64,000 nucleotides of DNA. Source: Variovorax davisae. GTDB taxonomy: Bacteria > Pseudomonadota > Gammaproteobacteria > Burkholderiales > Burkholderiaceae_C. The DNA lies in the NCBI RefSeq assembly GCF_030316845.1, contig NZ_JASZYS010000015.1, positions 62,001-126,000 of the forward strand, read 5' to 3'. Below the pieces are notes generated by a model. The model saw nothing but the letters and a program-made list of their open reading frames with translations, was not told the origin of the DNA and did not search any database. Positions 54,396 through 62,243 of this stretch are shown here, piece by piece; the stretch's first letter is position 1; each line of letters begins with the position of its first letter. The position numbers and the translations under genes are program-made.

Positions 54396-54435
54396 CGGCC
54401 GGCGGGGGCGGCCCCGCTGACCTTATATTCGACGG

Positions 54436-55083
54436 ATGCCCGCTGCCTCCGGTGTCGACCACGTCAACCTCCCGCCCGCCCTGCTGCAACTCGCCCAACG
54501 CGGCATCCAGCGCCGCTACCGCACGCGGGCGCGGCTGATCGAAGAGGGCGAGCAGGGCGGATCGGTCTACATCGTGCTGTCCGGGCGGCTGCGGGCCTTT
54601 CTCTCGGACGCGCGCGGGCGCGAGATCACGCTGGGCCTGCACGGGCCAGGCGAATATGTCGGCGAGATGTCGCTCGACGGCGGCCCGCGTTCCGCCAGCG
54701 TGGAAGCGGTCGAGCCCACCGTCTGCGCCGTCGTCACCCGCGAAACCCTGTTGCAGCACATTGCCGAGCATCCCGATTTCGCGCTGGCGCTGATCGTGCG
54801 GCTGATCCGCCGCGCCCGGCTGGCCACCGAGAGCGCCCGCAGCATGGCGCTGCTGGACGTCTATGCGCGCCTGAAGCGCCTGCTCGAGGAACGCTCGTCC
54901 GCGCCCGCCGCGGACGGCAGCCGGGCGATCGCCGAACGGCTGACGCACCAGGCGATCGCCAGCGAGATCGGCTGTTCGCGCGAAATGGTCAGCCGGCTGC
55001 TCAAGGACCTGGAGCAGGGCGGCTACGTGGCGGTCGCGCAGCGCCAGCTGACGCTGCTGCGGGAGCTGCCGGCGCGCTGGTGA
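54436..55083 (+). CDS. Crp/Fnr-family transcriptional regulator
   Basis: A 215-residue regulator with a cyclic-nucleotide-binding-like domain (about residues 15-130, EGEQGGSVYIVLSGRLRAF ... GPGEYVGEMSLDGGPRSASVEA) and a Crp helix-turn-helix (about 165-205, LTHQAIASEIGCSREMVSRLLKDLEQGGY). The phosphate-cassette-like GEMSLDGGPRSA (Gly-Glu then Arg-Ser-Ala) resembles the cAMP contact region of CRP (GE...RSA), so cAMP binding is plausible. No N-terminal Fnr cysteines are seen. It converges, 7 bases apart, on an operon that encodes an adenylate cyclase. Confidence 0.88.
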   Translation: MPAASGVDHVNLPPALLQLAQRGIQRRYRTRARLIEEGEQGGSVYIVLSGRLRAFLSDARGREITLGLHGPGEYVGEMSLDGGPRSASVEAVEPTVCAVVTRETLLQHIAEHPDFALALIVRLIRRARLATESARSMALLDVYARLKRLLEERSSAPAADGSRAIAERLTHQAIASEIGCSREMVSRLLKDLEQGGYVAVAQRQLTLLRELPARW

Positions 55084-55090
55084 GATTCGG

Positions 55091-57028
55091 TCAGCGCCTG
55101 CCACCGCCGAAGCGCGGTCGGAACCAGGACGGCGGCGGGGGTACCGGGGGCGGCAGCGGCGGCAGGTCGCTGCCCGGCGTGGCGGCCAACTCCCTGACCA
55201 GCTGCGGTGCGGCGATGCTGGTGCCTGAAAAACGCATGCTGACGCCGCTGCGATTGCCCCGGCCCAGCAGACCGGGAAGGACCCGGCTTTGTTCCACCGG
55301 ATAGGCCCAATTCGGGCTGTCGCGCGGTGCCAGCGGCCGGCAGGGGCCGCCGCTGCTGTAGGGCGCCGGCAGGTCGTCCTGGATGCGATAGCCGCCCGCC
55401 ACCAGGCTCTCGGCGCCGGTCGCGATGCCGCTGAGGCTGCCGCGCGCGAACACTTCGGCCAGGCCGGTGTGCGGCGCATCGGGGTCCAGTTGCTCGCTGG
55501 GAATCGTCCCGCAGGGATCGTCGCAGTGGGGGCTGCCGAGGTGTCCGCTGCGGCCACGCAGGGGCCGACCCATGTTCGGGTCGCTGCGTGCGAGATAGAC
55601 ATGCGCCGTGCCCTGAATGTCGACGCCGGCCTGCCTGGCCAGCAGCGTCACGCGCCAACGTCCCGGCGTCGCCAGCCTGGCGGGCGCTGTCGATGCCGCG
55701 TCGGTCGGCGCGCGCGCTGTCGGCGAAGCGCTGACCGTGATCTGCATCTGGGTCTGCTCGAACGGCGGCAGCGACGTGGGCAGCGGGGGCGCCGGCACCT
55801 CCGACGCCGTGATTCGAACCGTCGGCTCCGGCACGGTCCCAGGCGGCGGCGGGGCGCTGAGCAGGGCGATTTCCCCCGTGGGCGATTGGGCCCGCACATC
55901 GACGTGGTTCAGCGTGACCTGCGTGGGCAGCCAGATCTCGAGCTGCGCGTGGGTCTGCGAGTCGGCCGCCACGTTCCAGTCGAACGAGCGTCCCACCGCA
56001 TCGAGCCCGTTGAGCTGGACTTCGGCGTGGGAGCGCAGCAGGTGGTTGTTGCCGGAGGGCAGGACGACCCGGAAGATGCAGTTGTCCAGGCGCGCCTTCT
56101 CGGTCATCTCCTCGATCGCGCTCTCCATGAACGAACTGCCGTCGTGCGGGCCGGTCTGCGGGCCGTAGCTCAGGTTCACGAGCACTTTGCCGGCAGGGGG
56201 CTGGAAACGCTTGCGCGCATATTGGAAGATGGCTTGCAGGCCCTCGTAGCCGAATTGCTTCAGCCAGAGGCCGCTGGGGTCGTCGAGCGCTGCCGTCGGC
56301 AGTTGGACGAAGGCGAGGTCCGTTCGCCCAGCCAGCGGGGGCATCGAACGGCCGTCGATCGGCCGGGCGCAGCCCGCCGCATGGCTCATCACTTGCGCGC
56401 CGTGACTTGCCATGGCGCGCAGGCTGGGCAGGCCGATGAGTGCGTAAGCGCTGTCCTCGTTGACTCCCTGCGCCGTCGTCGCCATGTTCACGATCTGGCC
56501 GATCTGATGCGTGTACTCGGCGCCGTAGTTGAAAAACGGCGGATCGCCGGGAACCGGACCGGTGCCCGGCGTGCCGCCCATGTCCCAGATGAAACGCACG
56601 CTGGCAGCGCTGCCCGGGCGATAGGCCTGATGCGCGAAGGGGCAGCCGTCGTCGATGATCCCGATCACCGTGTCCGGACCCGGCTGGAGCGCAGGCAGGT
56701 CGGGCATCGGGAGGTCGTTCGGAACCGGGGCTGCAGGCGTCGCCAGCTCGCAGTACACCGCGCCCGCGGCCTGCAGTTCGTCCAGTCGATCGTCGAGCGA
56801 ATCGATCGGCACCGTCACCGTCGCATGCGCGTAGCCCTCGAATATCTTGCTGCAGCGCATGGTGCGGCTGTTCAGTTGCTCGATCCTCGCGAACGTGAGT
56901 GGGTGCTCGAAGCGCACCAGCAGCGTCGCATGGGTGGACTTGCTGCGATCGAACAGACGAACGCCGGGCTGCATGGCCCATGCCAGATAGGCGTCGATGC
57001 GCAGGCCGGAGGAATGAACGAGTGCCAT
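55091..57028 (-). CDS. Leaderless subtilisin-like serine protease (S8)
   Basis: A 645-residue protease of the subtilase family. The catalytic triad is visible: Asp in VIGIIDDGCPFAH (about residue 126), His in MASHGAQVMSHAAG (about 209) and Ser in SGTSIAAPQLV (about 615), with the oxyanion Asn in LPSGNN (about 327). There is no signal peptide, and the catalytic Asp is preceded by about 120 residues rather than a short prodomain. The 400-530 region is a proline/threonine-rich insert and the C-terminus is a low-complexity proline/glycine-rich tail. It is probably cytoplasmic. It is the third gene after an adenylate cyclase and a haloperoxidase-like gene. Substrate unknown. Confidence 0.85.
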   Translation of the reverse strand: MALVHSSGLRIDAYLAWAMQPGVRLFDRSKSTHATLLVRFEHPLTFARIEQLNSRTMRCSKIFEGYAHATVTVPIDSLDDRLDELQAAGAVYCELATPAAPVPNDLPMPDLPALQPGPDTVIGIIDDGCPFAHQAYRPGSAASVRFIWDMGGTPGTGPVPGDPPFFNYGAEYTHQIGQIVNMATTAQGVNEDSAYALIGLPSLRAMASHGAQVMSHAAGCARPIDGRSMPPLAGRTDLAFVQLPTAALDDPSGLWLKQFGYEGLQAIFQYARKRFQPPAGKVLVNLSYGPQTGPHDGSSFMESAIEEMTEKARLDNCIFRVVLPSGNNHLLRSHAEVQLNGLDAVGRSFDWNVAADSQTHAQLEIWLPTQVTLNHVDVRAQSPTGEIALLSAPPPPGTVPEPTVRITASEVPAPPLPTSLPPFEQTQMQITVSASPTARAPTDAASTAPARLATPGRWRVTLLARQAGVDIQGTAHVYLARSDPNMGRPLRGRSGHLGSPHCDDPCGTIPSEQLDPDAPHTGLAEVFARGSLSGIATGAESLVAGGYRIQDDLPAPYSSGGPCRPLAPRDSPNWAYPVEQSRVLPGLLGRGNRSGVSMRFSGTSIAAPQLVRELAATPGSDLPPLPPPVPPPPSWFRPRFGGGRR

Positions 57029-57037
57029 TGCCGGTCC

Positions 57038-58183
57038 CTACGGCATGAGCGCCGCGCGCTCCGCTTCGCCGAAGTCGTAGATCTGCTTGAGCACCGACGG
57101 ATCGGGGGCATCGTTGACCGCTACCGGCGCGCCGATGATGTCGCCGATGCCCGCGCTGCTGGTGGAGTCGATGGGCTGGGCGACCAGGTCCAGATCGAGG
57201 CTGCTGCCCTTGGCTTCCGGCGGCGCGAAGCTGCGCAGGATCACACTGTTGCGAACATCCAGGCGACAGAGGATGTATTCGGCGATGGTGTGGCCGAGCA
57301 TGCGTCCGGCCACGCTGTCGGCCGGGAAGTGAAGTCCTGCGACGACCCGGTTGGTCGCGATGCGCGCCGCCTGCCGATAGAGCTGCTCGGCCATCGAGGG
57401 CGCCTTGGCGTTCAGGTCGAGGATGCCGACCAGCAGGCGCGCGAGCATGAAGGCCTGGGTCGAATGGCCGCTCGGGAAGGACCCGTGCCCCGGCGTCGTG
57501 AGCATCGGCTGCACCTGGTCCGAGTACTGGAAGGGCCGCCAGCAGGCGAGCTGGTGCTTGAACTGCATTTCCAGCAACACGGTGAACTGGATCGCGTTGG
57601 CCAGCAGTTCGGTGGTCCACCGGTGTCGCTCGACGTGCAGCCCGGTGACCGAGGCCACGAAGGCGAACTGGTTGTCGATCTGCGCCAGGATCTCGGGCGC
57701 CCGTTCGAGTCTCAGTTCGCTCCACGCCTGCACGAGCTGAATCTGGGCCTGGAAGAAACTGGTGCTGGGGCGCGCCAGTTCGAAGACGGGCACGTTGTCG
57801 ATCAGCATCGACAGCGAACAGGTCGCGGAAGGCACCAGGGGCGTGCTCGGCGGCGGTGGGATCGGTGCCGCCGGCAGGGGCACGAAGCGCACCCCTTGGC
57901 TCAGCTCCCATTGAAGCAGGTGCGAACGCACCCAGGCTTCCCAGCGCGCCGTGCTGCCGGGCCAGTTGAAGCCCGGATCGTTGCGCGGGAGAACGGGTGC
58001 GTTCGGGTTGCGGATCCCATCCCGGCTGGTGGTCAGCGCAGTGGTCACCAGCGGGTTGGCAAAGGCATCGCCCAGCGCCGGACCGCCGGTCGGCGCGCTT
58101 GCGCCCGAGAAGCCGCCGAAGCCGCCAAATCCGCCGAAGCCCCCAAAGCCCCCGAATCCGCCAAATCCACCCAGTTGTGACAT
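57038..58183 (-). CDS. Vanadium haloperoxidase / PAP2-like protein with GGF-repeat N-terminus
   Basis: A 381-residue protein. The vanadate/phosphate pocket motifs are all present: K-x6-RP in KHQLACWRP, PSGH in GHGSFPSGHSTQA, and R-x5-H-x3-D in NRVVAGLHFPAD, in the order seen in vanadium-dependent haloperoxidases and PAP2 phosphatases. There are no transmembrane helices and no signal peptide, which fits the soluble haloperoxidase-like group better than membrane PAP2. Residues 5-25 are seven GGF repeats. ATG 58183 has AGGAGAAGCGC before it. It is 9 bases from the protease gene and 17 from the cyclase. Whether it oxidises halides or is a phosphatase cannot be decided. Confidence 0.82.
   Translation of the reverse strand: MSQLGGFGGFGGFGGFGGFGGFGGFSGASAPTGGPALGDAFANPLVTTALTTSRDGIRNPNAPVLPRNDPGFNWPGSTARWEAWVRSHLLQWELSQGVRFVPLPAAPIPPPPSTPLVPSATCSLSMLIDNVPVFELARPSTSFFQAQIQLVQAWSELRLERAPEILAQIDNQFAFVASVTGLHVERHRWTTELLANAIQFTVLLEMQFKHQLACWRPFQYSDQVQPMLTTPGHGSFPSGHSTQAFMLARLLVGILDLNAKAPSMAEQLYRQAARIATNRVVAGLHFPADSVAGRMLGHTIAEYILCRLDVRNSVILRSFAPPEAKGSSLDLDLVAQPIDSTSSAGIGDIIGAPVAVNDAPDPSVLKQIYDFGEAERAALMP
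58109..58171 (-). repeat. Seven-unit tandem 9-bp repeat encoding GGF x7
   Basis: Seven consecutive 9-base units code for Gly-Gly-Phe at the N-terminus of the haloperoxidase-like protein. Gly and Phe codons vary between units (GGT/GGC/GGA/GGG; TTT/TTC), so the protein sequence, not the DNA, appears conserved. Confidence 0.85.
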
Positions 58184-58200
58184 GCGCTTCTCCTCAGTGA

Positions 58201-60024
58201 TCAATCCTTCACGCCGGCCTCTCGCAAGGCCTCGACGAGCAGCCTGAACTGCTCGGGCGCCCGCTCGGCGGCGGGATAGTTCTTCTTGAACCGGGTCAAC
58301 GAATACGCGGGGTCGAGCCGCATCAGTCGTTCGACGGTCGCGCGCGCATCCTCGATGCGGTGGGACAGGGCTTGCGCGATGGCCAGGGCCCGGTAGGTCG
58401 AGGGGTGGATGGCGTTGCGCTGCAGCGAGCGCTGCGCCAGCCGAATCGCTTCCTCATAGTCCCCGTTGGCGATCGCCATCGACGCGGACAACGACTCGTA
58501 GTAGTAGGCAAGGGGGTCCAACGGCGACAGCGCCCGCGCCCGCGCGGACGCCGCCTGTGCCTGCGGGCCCTGCGCTTCGAAAGCGTGCGTCATGCCCTTG
58601 AACAGCCACGCCAGTGGCTCGTTGGGGTTGTGAGTCACGGCTTCGTCCAGGCGCAGCGCCGCCTTGTCGAAATCCTTGATCAGGTGGCAATAGACGAAGC
58701 CTTCCATCGCCAGCGCCAGGGCGTTGGCGGGGTCGTTGTCGAGCGCGCGACGCGTCTGGTCGAGCGCTCGCGAAGCGTCGTCAGCAGGCGACGTCGACAG
58801 CCCGCGCGTCGCGCACAGCACATACCACTTCGCCAGCCAGGCGCGCGCCAGCGGGTGTTGCGCATGTCGTTCGACCAGGAGTTCGAGCACCTCGCGGCTG
58901 CGCGCGAAGTCGGTACGGGCCGAGCGGTGCATGAGACTGATGCCGCCGAGCATCAGCGTGTAGCTCGACAGGTTCGGGATCGGGGCCGTGCTGACGAGTG
59001 CCAGTTCGCTGCTGAGGATCGCGGCGTTGATCTCGCTGGCGAACTCGTCGATGGTCTCGCAGCGGACATTGAAAAGGTCCTCCAGCGCCGCGATGCGGCG
59101 CGAGGCCCAGATCACCCGGCCCGAGGCCGCATGGGCGAGCTCGGCGTTCATCAGGATCTGCCGCCCGGGCGCGTAGTAGCTGCCCGACAGCACGTAGTTC
59201 GCAGCCAAGCGGCCGGCGATGTCGCCGAGGCTGAGGTTGCGCTGCCCGAGCGCGCGAGTGGACAGCCGGGAGACCACGCGCAACTGGTCCGACTTGGAGA
59301 TCTGCGCAATGATGCCGTCGGCGATCAGGTCGCCGATCACGTCCATCTGCGAGCTGCCGTCCTGGAACGAAAAGGGCAGCACCGCGATGGTGGCCTGCAT
59401 CACGGGCGGCGTGGCCGCGCTGTCGTGCAATGCGATGGGCGCATGCCGGCCGGCGGGGGACGCCAGGCGGTAGGCGCGAACCGGCTGATCGATGTGCTTG
59501 AGCCAGCATTCGCCAAGGTCCTCGAACACGCCGTCGAGTTCGTCGTCCAGCAGATCGCGCACCTCTGCCGTGATGACGGTCTGACCTGGCCCGGCGAGCG
59601 TCGCCACGCGTGCCGCGAGGTTGACTCCGTGGCCGTAGATGTCGTGCTGATCGACATAGACGTCGGTCGCGTGCATGCCGGCGCGCAGATGCAGGGCGTG
59701 GCCATCGGGCAGCGGCGGGCAGCGGGTCTCCATCCACTCGTGCAGGGCCAGGGCCGCCGCGGCCGCCTGCTGCGGGGCGTCGAACTCGGTCATCAGGCCG
59801 TCGCCAAGGCTTTTCACGAGCCGTCCTTCGTGCGCCGGCAGGATCGAACGGTTCACTTCGGCCAGCAATGCCTGCCAGCGCGTGACGACACCGAGCTCGT
59901 CTGCCTGCATGAGTGTCACGGACTCCACCAGGTCCACCACCAGCACCACCTTGCGGCGATGCGGCAGCACCCACCCGACTGGATCCGGAGCAGCGATCTT
60001 CGGAGGATCGGATTGCAAAGTCAT
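58201..60024 (-). CDS. Class III adenylate cyclase with TolB-like and TPR-like regions
   Basis: A 607-residue soluble cyclase. The catalytic domain (about residues 25-165) has the first metal Asp in VLVVDLVES (31), a Lys (71) and second metal Asp (75) in RLVKSLGDGL, then HDIYGHGVNLAARV with the adenine-specifying Asp and the transition-state Asn and Arg. The Lys/Asp pair predicts ATP over GTP. Residues about 200-330 (ATIAVLPFSFQDGSSQMDVIGDLIADGIIAQIS) are a TolB-like/FlgO-type domain, and the C-terminus is a series of TPR-like helices. ATG 60024 follows GAGAGGGG. It is the first gene of a three-gene minus-strand unit and probably makes cAMP under control of an unknown partner. Confidence 0.87.
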   Translation of the reverse strand: MTLQSDPPKIAAPDPVGWVLPHRRKVVLVVDLVESVTLMQADELGVVTRWQALLAEVNRSILPAHEGRLVKSLGDGLMTEFDAPQQAAAAALALHEWMETRCPPLPDGHALHLRAGMHATDVYVDQHDIYGHGVNLAARVATLAGPGQTVITAEVRDLLDDELDGVFEDLGECWLKHIDQPVRAYRLASPAGRHAPIALHDSAATPPVMQATIAVLPFSFQDGSSQMDVIGDLIADGIIAQISKSDQLRVVSRLSTRALGQRNLSLGDIAGRLAANYVLSGSYYAPGRQILMNAELAHAASGRVIWASRRIAALEDLFNVRCETIDEFASEINAAILSSELALVSTAPIPNLSSYTLMLGGISLMHRSARTDFARSREVLELLVERHAQHPLARAWLAKWYVLCATRGLSTSPADDASRALDQTRRALDNDPANALALAMEGFVYCHLIKDFDKAALRLDEAVTHNPNEPLAWLFKGMTHAFEAQGPQAQAASARARALSPLDPLAYYYESLSASMAIANGDYEEAIRLAQRSLQRNAIHPSTYRALAIAQALSHRIEDARATVERLMRLDPAYSLTRFKKNYPAAERAPEQFRLLVEALREAGVKD

Positions 60025-60144
60025 CCCCTCTCGGCAGGAGGCCGGCGGCTGACGGCGAAAGGGCATTCTTGTGGCGGGCCGGATCAAATGTCCATCGCAC
60101 GGATGGCCTACCCGGTCTTCGGGGGCGCGGCCCCCAGACCCGCC

Positions 60145-60594
60145 TCAGCGCGCTGCGCTGAGCGTGGCCACGGTGCGCCCGCTCGCGTCGAGCAGCGCCA
60201 GCCGCGTCGGGCTCTGCAGCCGGTAGCTGGCGGTGGCCTGCAGGGCGGCAAAGAACTGTTGCTCCTTGGTGCCGAGCGCCGGGTCGGTGCAGGCCATCCG
60301 GGTCGAGGCCAGCTGGCTCAGCTTGAGCGTGCTGCCGCTGCGCTCGAAGGTGCCCGACAGCTGGTTGCAGCCGCCCGAGCCGCTCACCCGCCCGTTGCTG
60401 CGGTTGAACACCACCTGCGGGTCGCGCCGCGGGTCGCTGCCGGCGGCCACCGGCTCGCCGCCGAGCTGGTCGAGGCGCCAGACCGGGCCTTCGATCGGTT
60501 CGTCGAGCGGGATGCCGCTGCCGCAGCCGGCGGTCAGCACCGCTGCCAGCAGGGCGGCCGTGAAAAGGGGGATGGCGGCAGGGCGGGAGCGCAT
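60145..60594 (-). CDS. META-domain (HslJ-like) lipoprotein
   Basis: A 149-residue predicted lipoprotein: MRSRPAAIPLFTAALLAAVLTAGC with lipobox LTAGC (cysteine about residue 24). The mature part is a META domain: PVWRLDQLGGEPV, then VSGSGGCNQLSGTFERSGSTLKLSQLASTRMACTDP and KEQQFFAALQ, the family pattern seen in heat-shock protein HslJ. Function unclear, likely in the outer-membrane periplasm. ATG 60594 is used; the longer frame from 60618 lacks support. A GGGGGC-GCG-GCCCCC hairpin lies just downstream at 60121-60135. Confidence 0.85.
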   Translation of the reverse strand: MRSRPAAIPLFTAALLAAVLTAGCGSGIPLDEPIEGPVWRLDQLGGEPVAAGSDPRRDPQVVFNRSNGRVSGSGGCNQLSGTFERSGSTLKLSQLASTRMACTDPALGTKEQQFFAALQATASYRLQSPTRLALLDASGRTVATLSAAR

Positions 60595-60682
60595 GGCCTG
60601 TGTGTCCTTCTGCAACAAATTGAGAGTTGCGCCATCGTATTCGACCGCGCCGGGCCCGCCAACGCCTCGCGCTCCCCGGGCC

Positions 60683-61609
60683 TCAGCTCAACACCACGCT
60701 GCTCAGCCGACGCCGGTAGCTGGCCACGGTCGGGTCGTCGGGCGGGATCTGGCCGTCGGCGACCTTGACCTTCGGTGGTTCGATGATGTCGAGCACCGCG
60801 ATGTAGGTCTTGCGCGCCAGGTCCTCGTTCCAGCTCTTGTCGCGCATCAGGATGTCGAGCAGCTCGTCCATGGCGTCGGTCCAGCGCCGGGCGGCCATCA
60901 GCAGGCGGGCGCGGTCGAAGCGGGCGTCGAAGTCGCGCTTGTTGGCGGCGATGCGGCCGTCGAGGTCGGCCAGCGCGGGCGCGGCGGCGCTGGCCGGGGC
61001 CGCGAAGTCGATCGCGTCCATCCATCGCTGAAGCGAATCGAAACGGCGCACCAGCGAGGTCTTGGCGATCACCGGGGCGAAAGCGACCTTGGCGTCGTCG
61101 GTGCGGCCTTCCTGCAGCAGCAGCTTGACGTAGTCGAATCGGGCGTCGTCGTTGGCCGGGTCGGTGGCGACCGCGTGCTGCAGCTTCTCGAGCGCGCCCT
61201 GGGTGTCGCCCTCGGCCAGCGCCTGCTGGGCCGAGACTTCCTGGTCCAGCGGCGGCGCGTCCTCGTCGTCGCCCGGCGGCACGTGCTTGTCGAGAAAGGT
61301 CCGGATCTGGTCGGCCGGGATCGCGCCGACGAAGCCGTCGACCGGCTGGCCGTCCTTGAACATCACGCAGAAGGGGATGCTGCGCACGCCGAACATCTGG
61401 CTCAGCTGCTCGGAAATCTGCGGCACCTTGTCGGCGTCGAGCTTGGCCAGCGTGAAGCGGCCGGCATACTCGACTTCGAGCTTTTCGAGCACCGGGCCGA
61501 GCTGTTTGCAGGGCCCGCACCATTCGGCCCAGATGTCGAGCAGGACCGGCGTGGTCATCGAGCCGTCGATCAGCTCGGACTGGAAATTTTCGAGTGTGAT
61601 GTCGATCAT
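60683..61609 (-). CDS. Thioredoxin-fold chaperone CnoX/YbbN-like protein
   Basis: A 308-residue protein: thioredoxin domain (about residues 1-110) with active site WAEWCGPCK (about 27-35) and cis-Pro in SIPFC, then a C-terminal TPR-like region (about 125-300, SAQQALAEGDTQGALEKLQHA ... DDARFDYVKLLLQEG). This is the architecture of E. coli CnoX (YbbN), a redox-regulated holdase that hands clients to DnaK and GroEL. It is divergent from purE. Unlike E. coli CnoX (SxxC), the CxxC here is intact, as in some other bacteria. Confidence 0.9.
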   Translation of the reverse strand: MIDITLENFQSELIDGSMTTPVLLDIWAEWCGPCKQLGPVLEKLEVEYAGRFTLAKLDADKVPQISEQLSQMFGVRSIPFCVMFKDGQPVDGFVGAIPADQIRTFLDKHVPPGDDEDAPPLDQEVSAQQALAEGDTQGALEKLQHAVATDPANDDARFDYVKLLLQEGRTDDAKVAFAPVIAKTSLVRRFDSLQRWMDAIDFAAPASAAAPALADLDGRIAANKRDFDARFDRARLLMAARRWTDAMDELLDILMRDKSWNEDLARKTYIAVLDIIEPPKVKVADGQIPPDDPTVASYRRRLSSVVLS

Positions 61610-61645
61610 CGCGGGAAGGTGGGGGTGAAACGTAAAATTGGAACC

Positions 61646-62188
61646 ATGAAGCAAGCAATTCAGGTCGGCGTGGTGATGGGCTCGAACTCCGACTGGGAGA
61701 CGATGCGCAACGCGGTCGAGATTCTCCAGCAATTCGGCATCGCCCACGAAGCCCGGGTGGTCTCGGCCCACCGGATGCCCGACGAACTGTTCGCCTACGC
61801 CGAGCAGGCGGCGCCGCGCGGGCTGTCCGCCATCATCGCCGGCGCCGGCGGCGCCGCCCACCTGCCCGGCATGCTGGCGGCCAAGACCACGGTGCCGGTG
61901 CTCGGCGTGCCGGTCGCCAGCCGGCACCTGCAGGGGGTCGATTCGCTCTACAGCATCGTCCAGATGCCCAAGGGCGTGCCGGTGGCGACCTTCGCGATCG
62001 GCAACGCCGGGGCGGCCAACGCGGCGCTGTTCGCGGTCGCCATGCTGGCGGTCGGCGACCCGGCGCTGCGGGCGCAGCTCGACGCCTTCCGGCTGCGGCA
62101 GACCCAAGCGGCGCAGGCCATGACGCTGCCGCCGGGCGAGGCCGAGCCGGTGTCGCCGTTCTCGCCGCAGGGCGGGGGCGCATTGTGA
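61646..62188 (+). CDS. purE: N5-CAIR mutase
   Basis: A 180-residue PurE class I enzyme converting N5-CAIR to CAIR in purine synthesis. VGVVMGSNSDWETM (about residues 7-20), VVSAHRMPD (about 38-46) and IIAGAGGAAHLPGMLA (about 62-78) are complete. A TAAAAT -10-like box lies at 61633-61638 with no clear -35. Its stop codon is the first codon of a dispersed repeat that leads into purK. Confidence 0.97.
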   Translation: MKQAIQVGVVMGSNSDWETMRNAVEILQQFGIAHEARVVSAHRMPDELFAYAEQAAPRGLSAIIAGAGGAAHLPGMLAAKTTVPVLGVPVASRHLQGVDSLYSIVQMPKGVPVATFAIGNAGAANAALFAVAMLAVGDPALRAQLDAFRLRQTQAAQAMTLPPGEAEPVSPFSPQGGGAL

Positions 62189-62243
62189 GCCGCCGGGCCG
62201 CTCCCCAGGCGAGCACCGCAGCGCGCAGCGCGGAGGTGTCGAA
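62186..62243 (+). repeat. Dispersed intergenic repeat, copy 2, supplying stop codon and ribosome site
   Basis: It starts at the purE stop with TGAGCCGCCGGGCCGCTCCC, identical over 20 bases with copy 1 (24163), and ends GCGCGGAGGT before the purK ATG. The two copies then share CAGGCGAxxACCG-like sequence with small differences. The GGAGG acts as the purK ribosome site. Confidence 0.72.

Noticed and set aside
58109..58171. Tandem repeat as a possible CRISPR or VNTR
   Set aside because: Units are 9 bases, contiguous, without spacers, and keep a reading frame, so it is a coding repeat.
60121..60135. GGGGGC-GCG-GCCCCC hairpin as a terminator for the META-domain gene
   Set aside because: The stem is perfect but short and has no run of T on either strand, so it is noted only as a hairpin.
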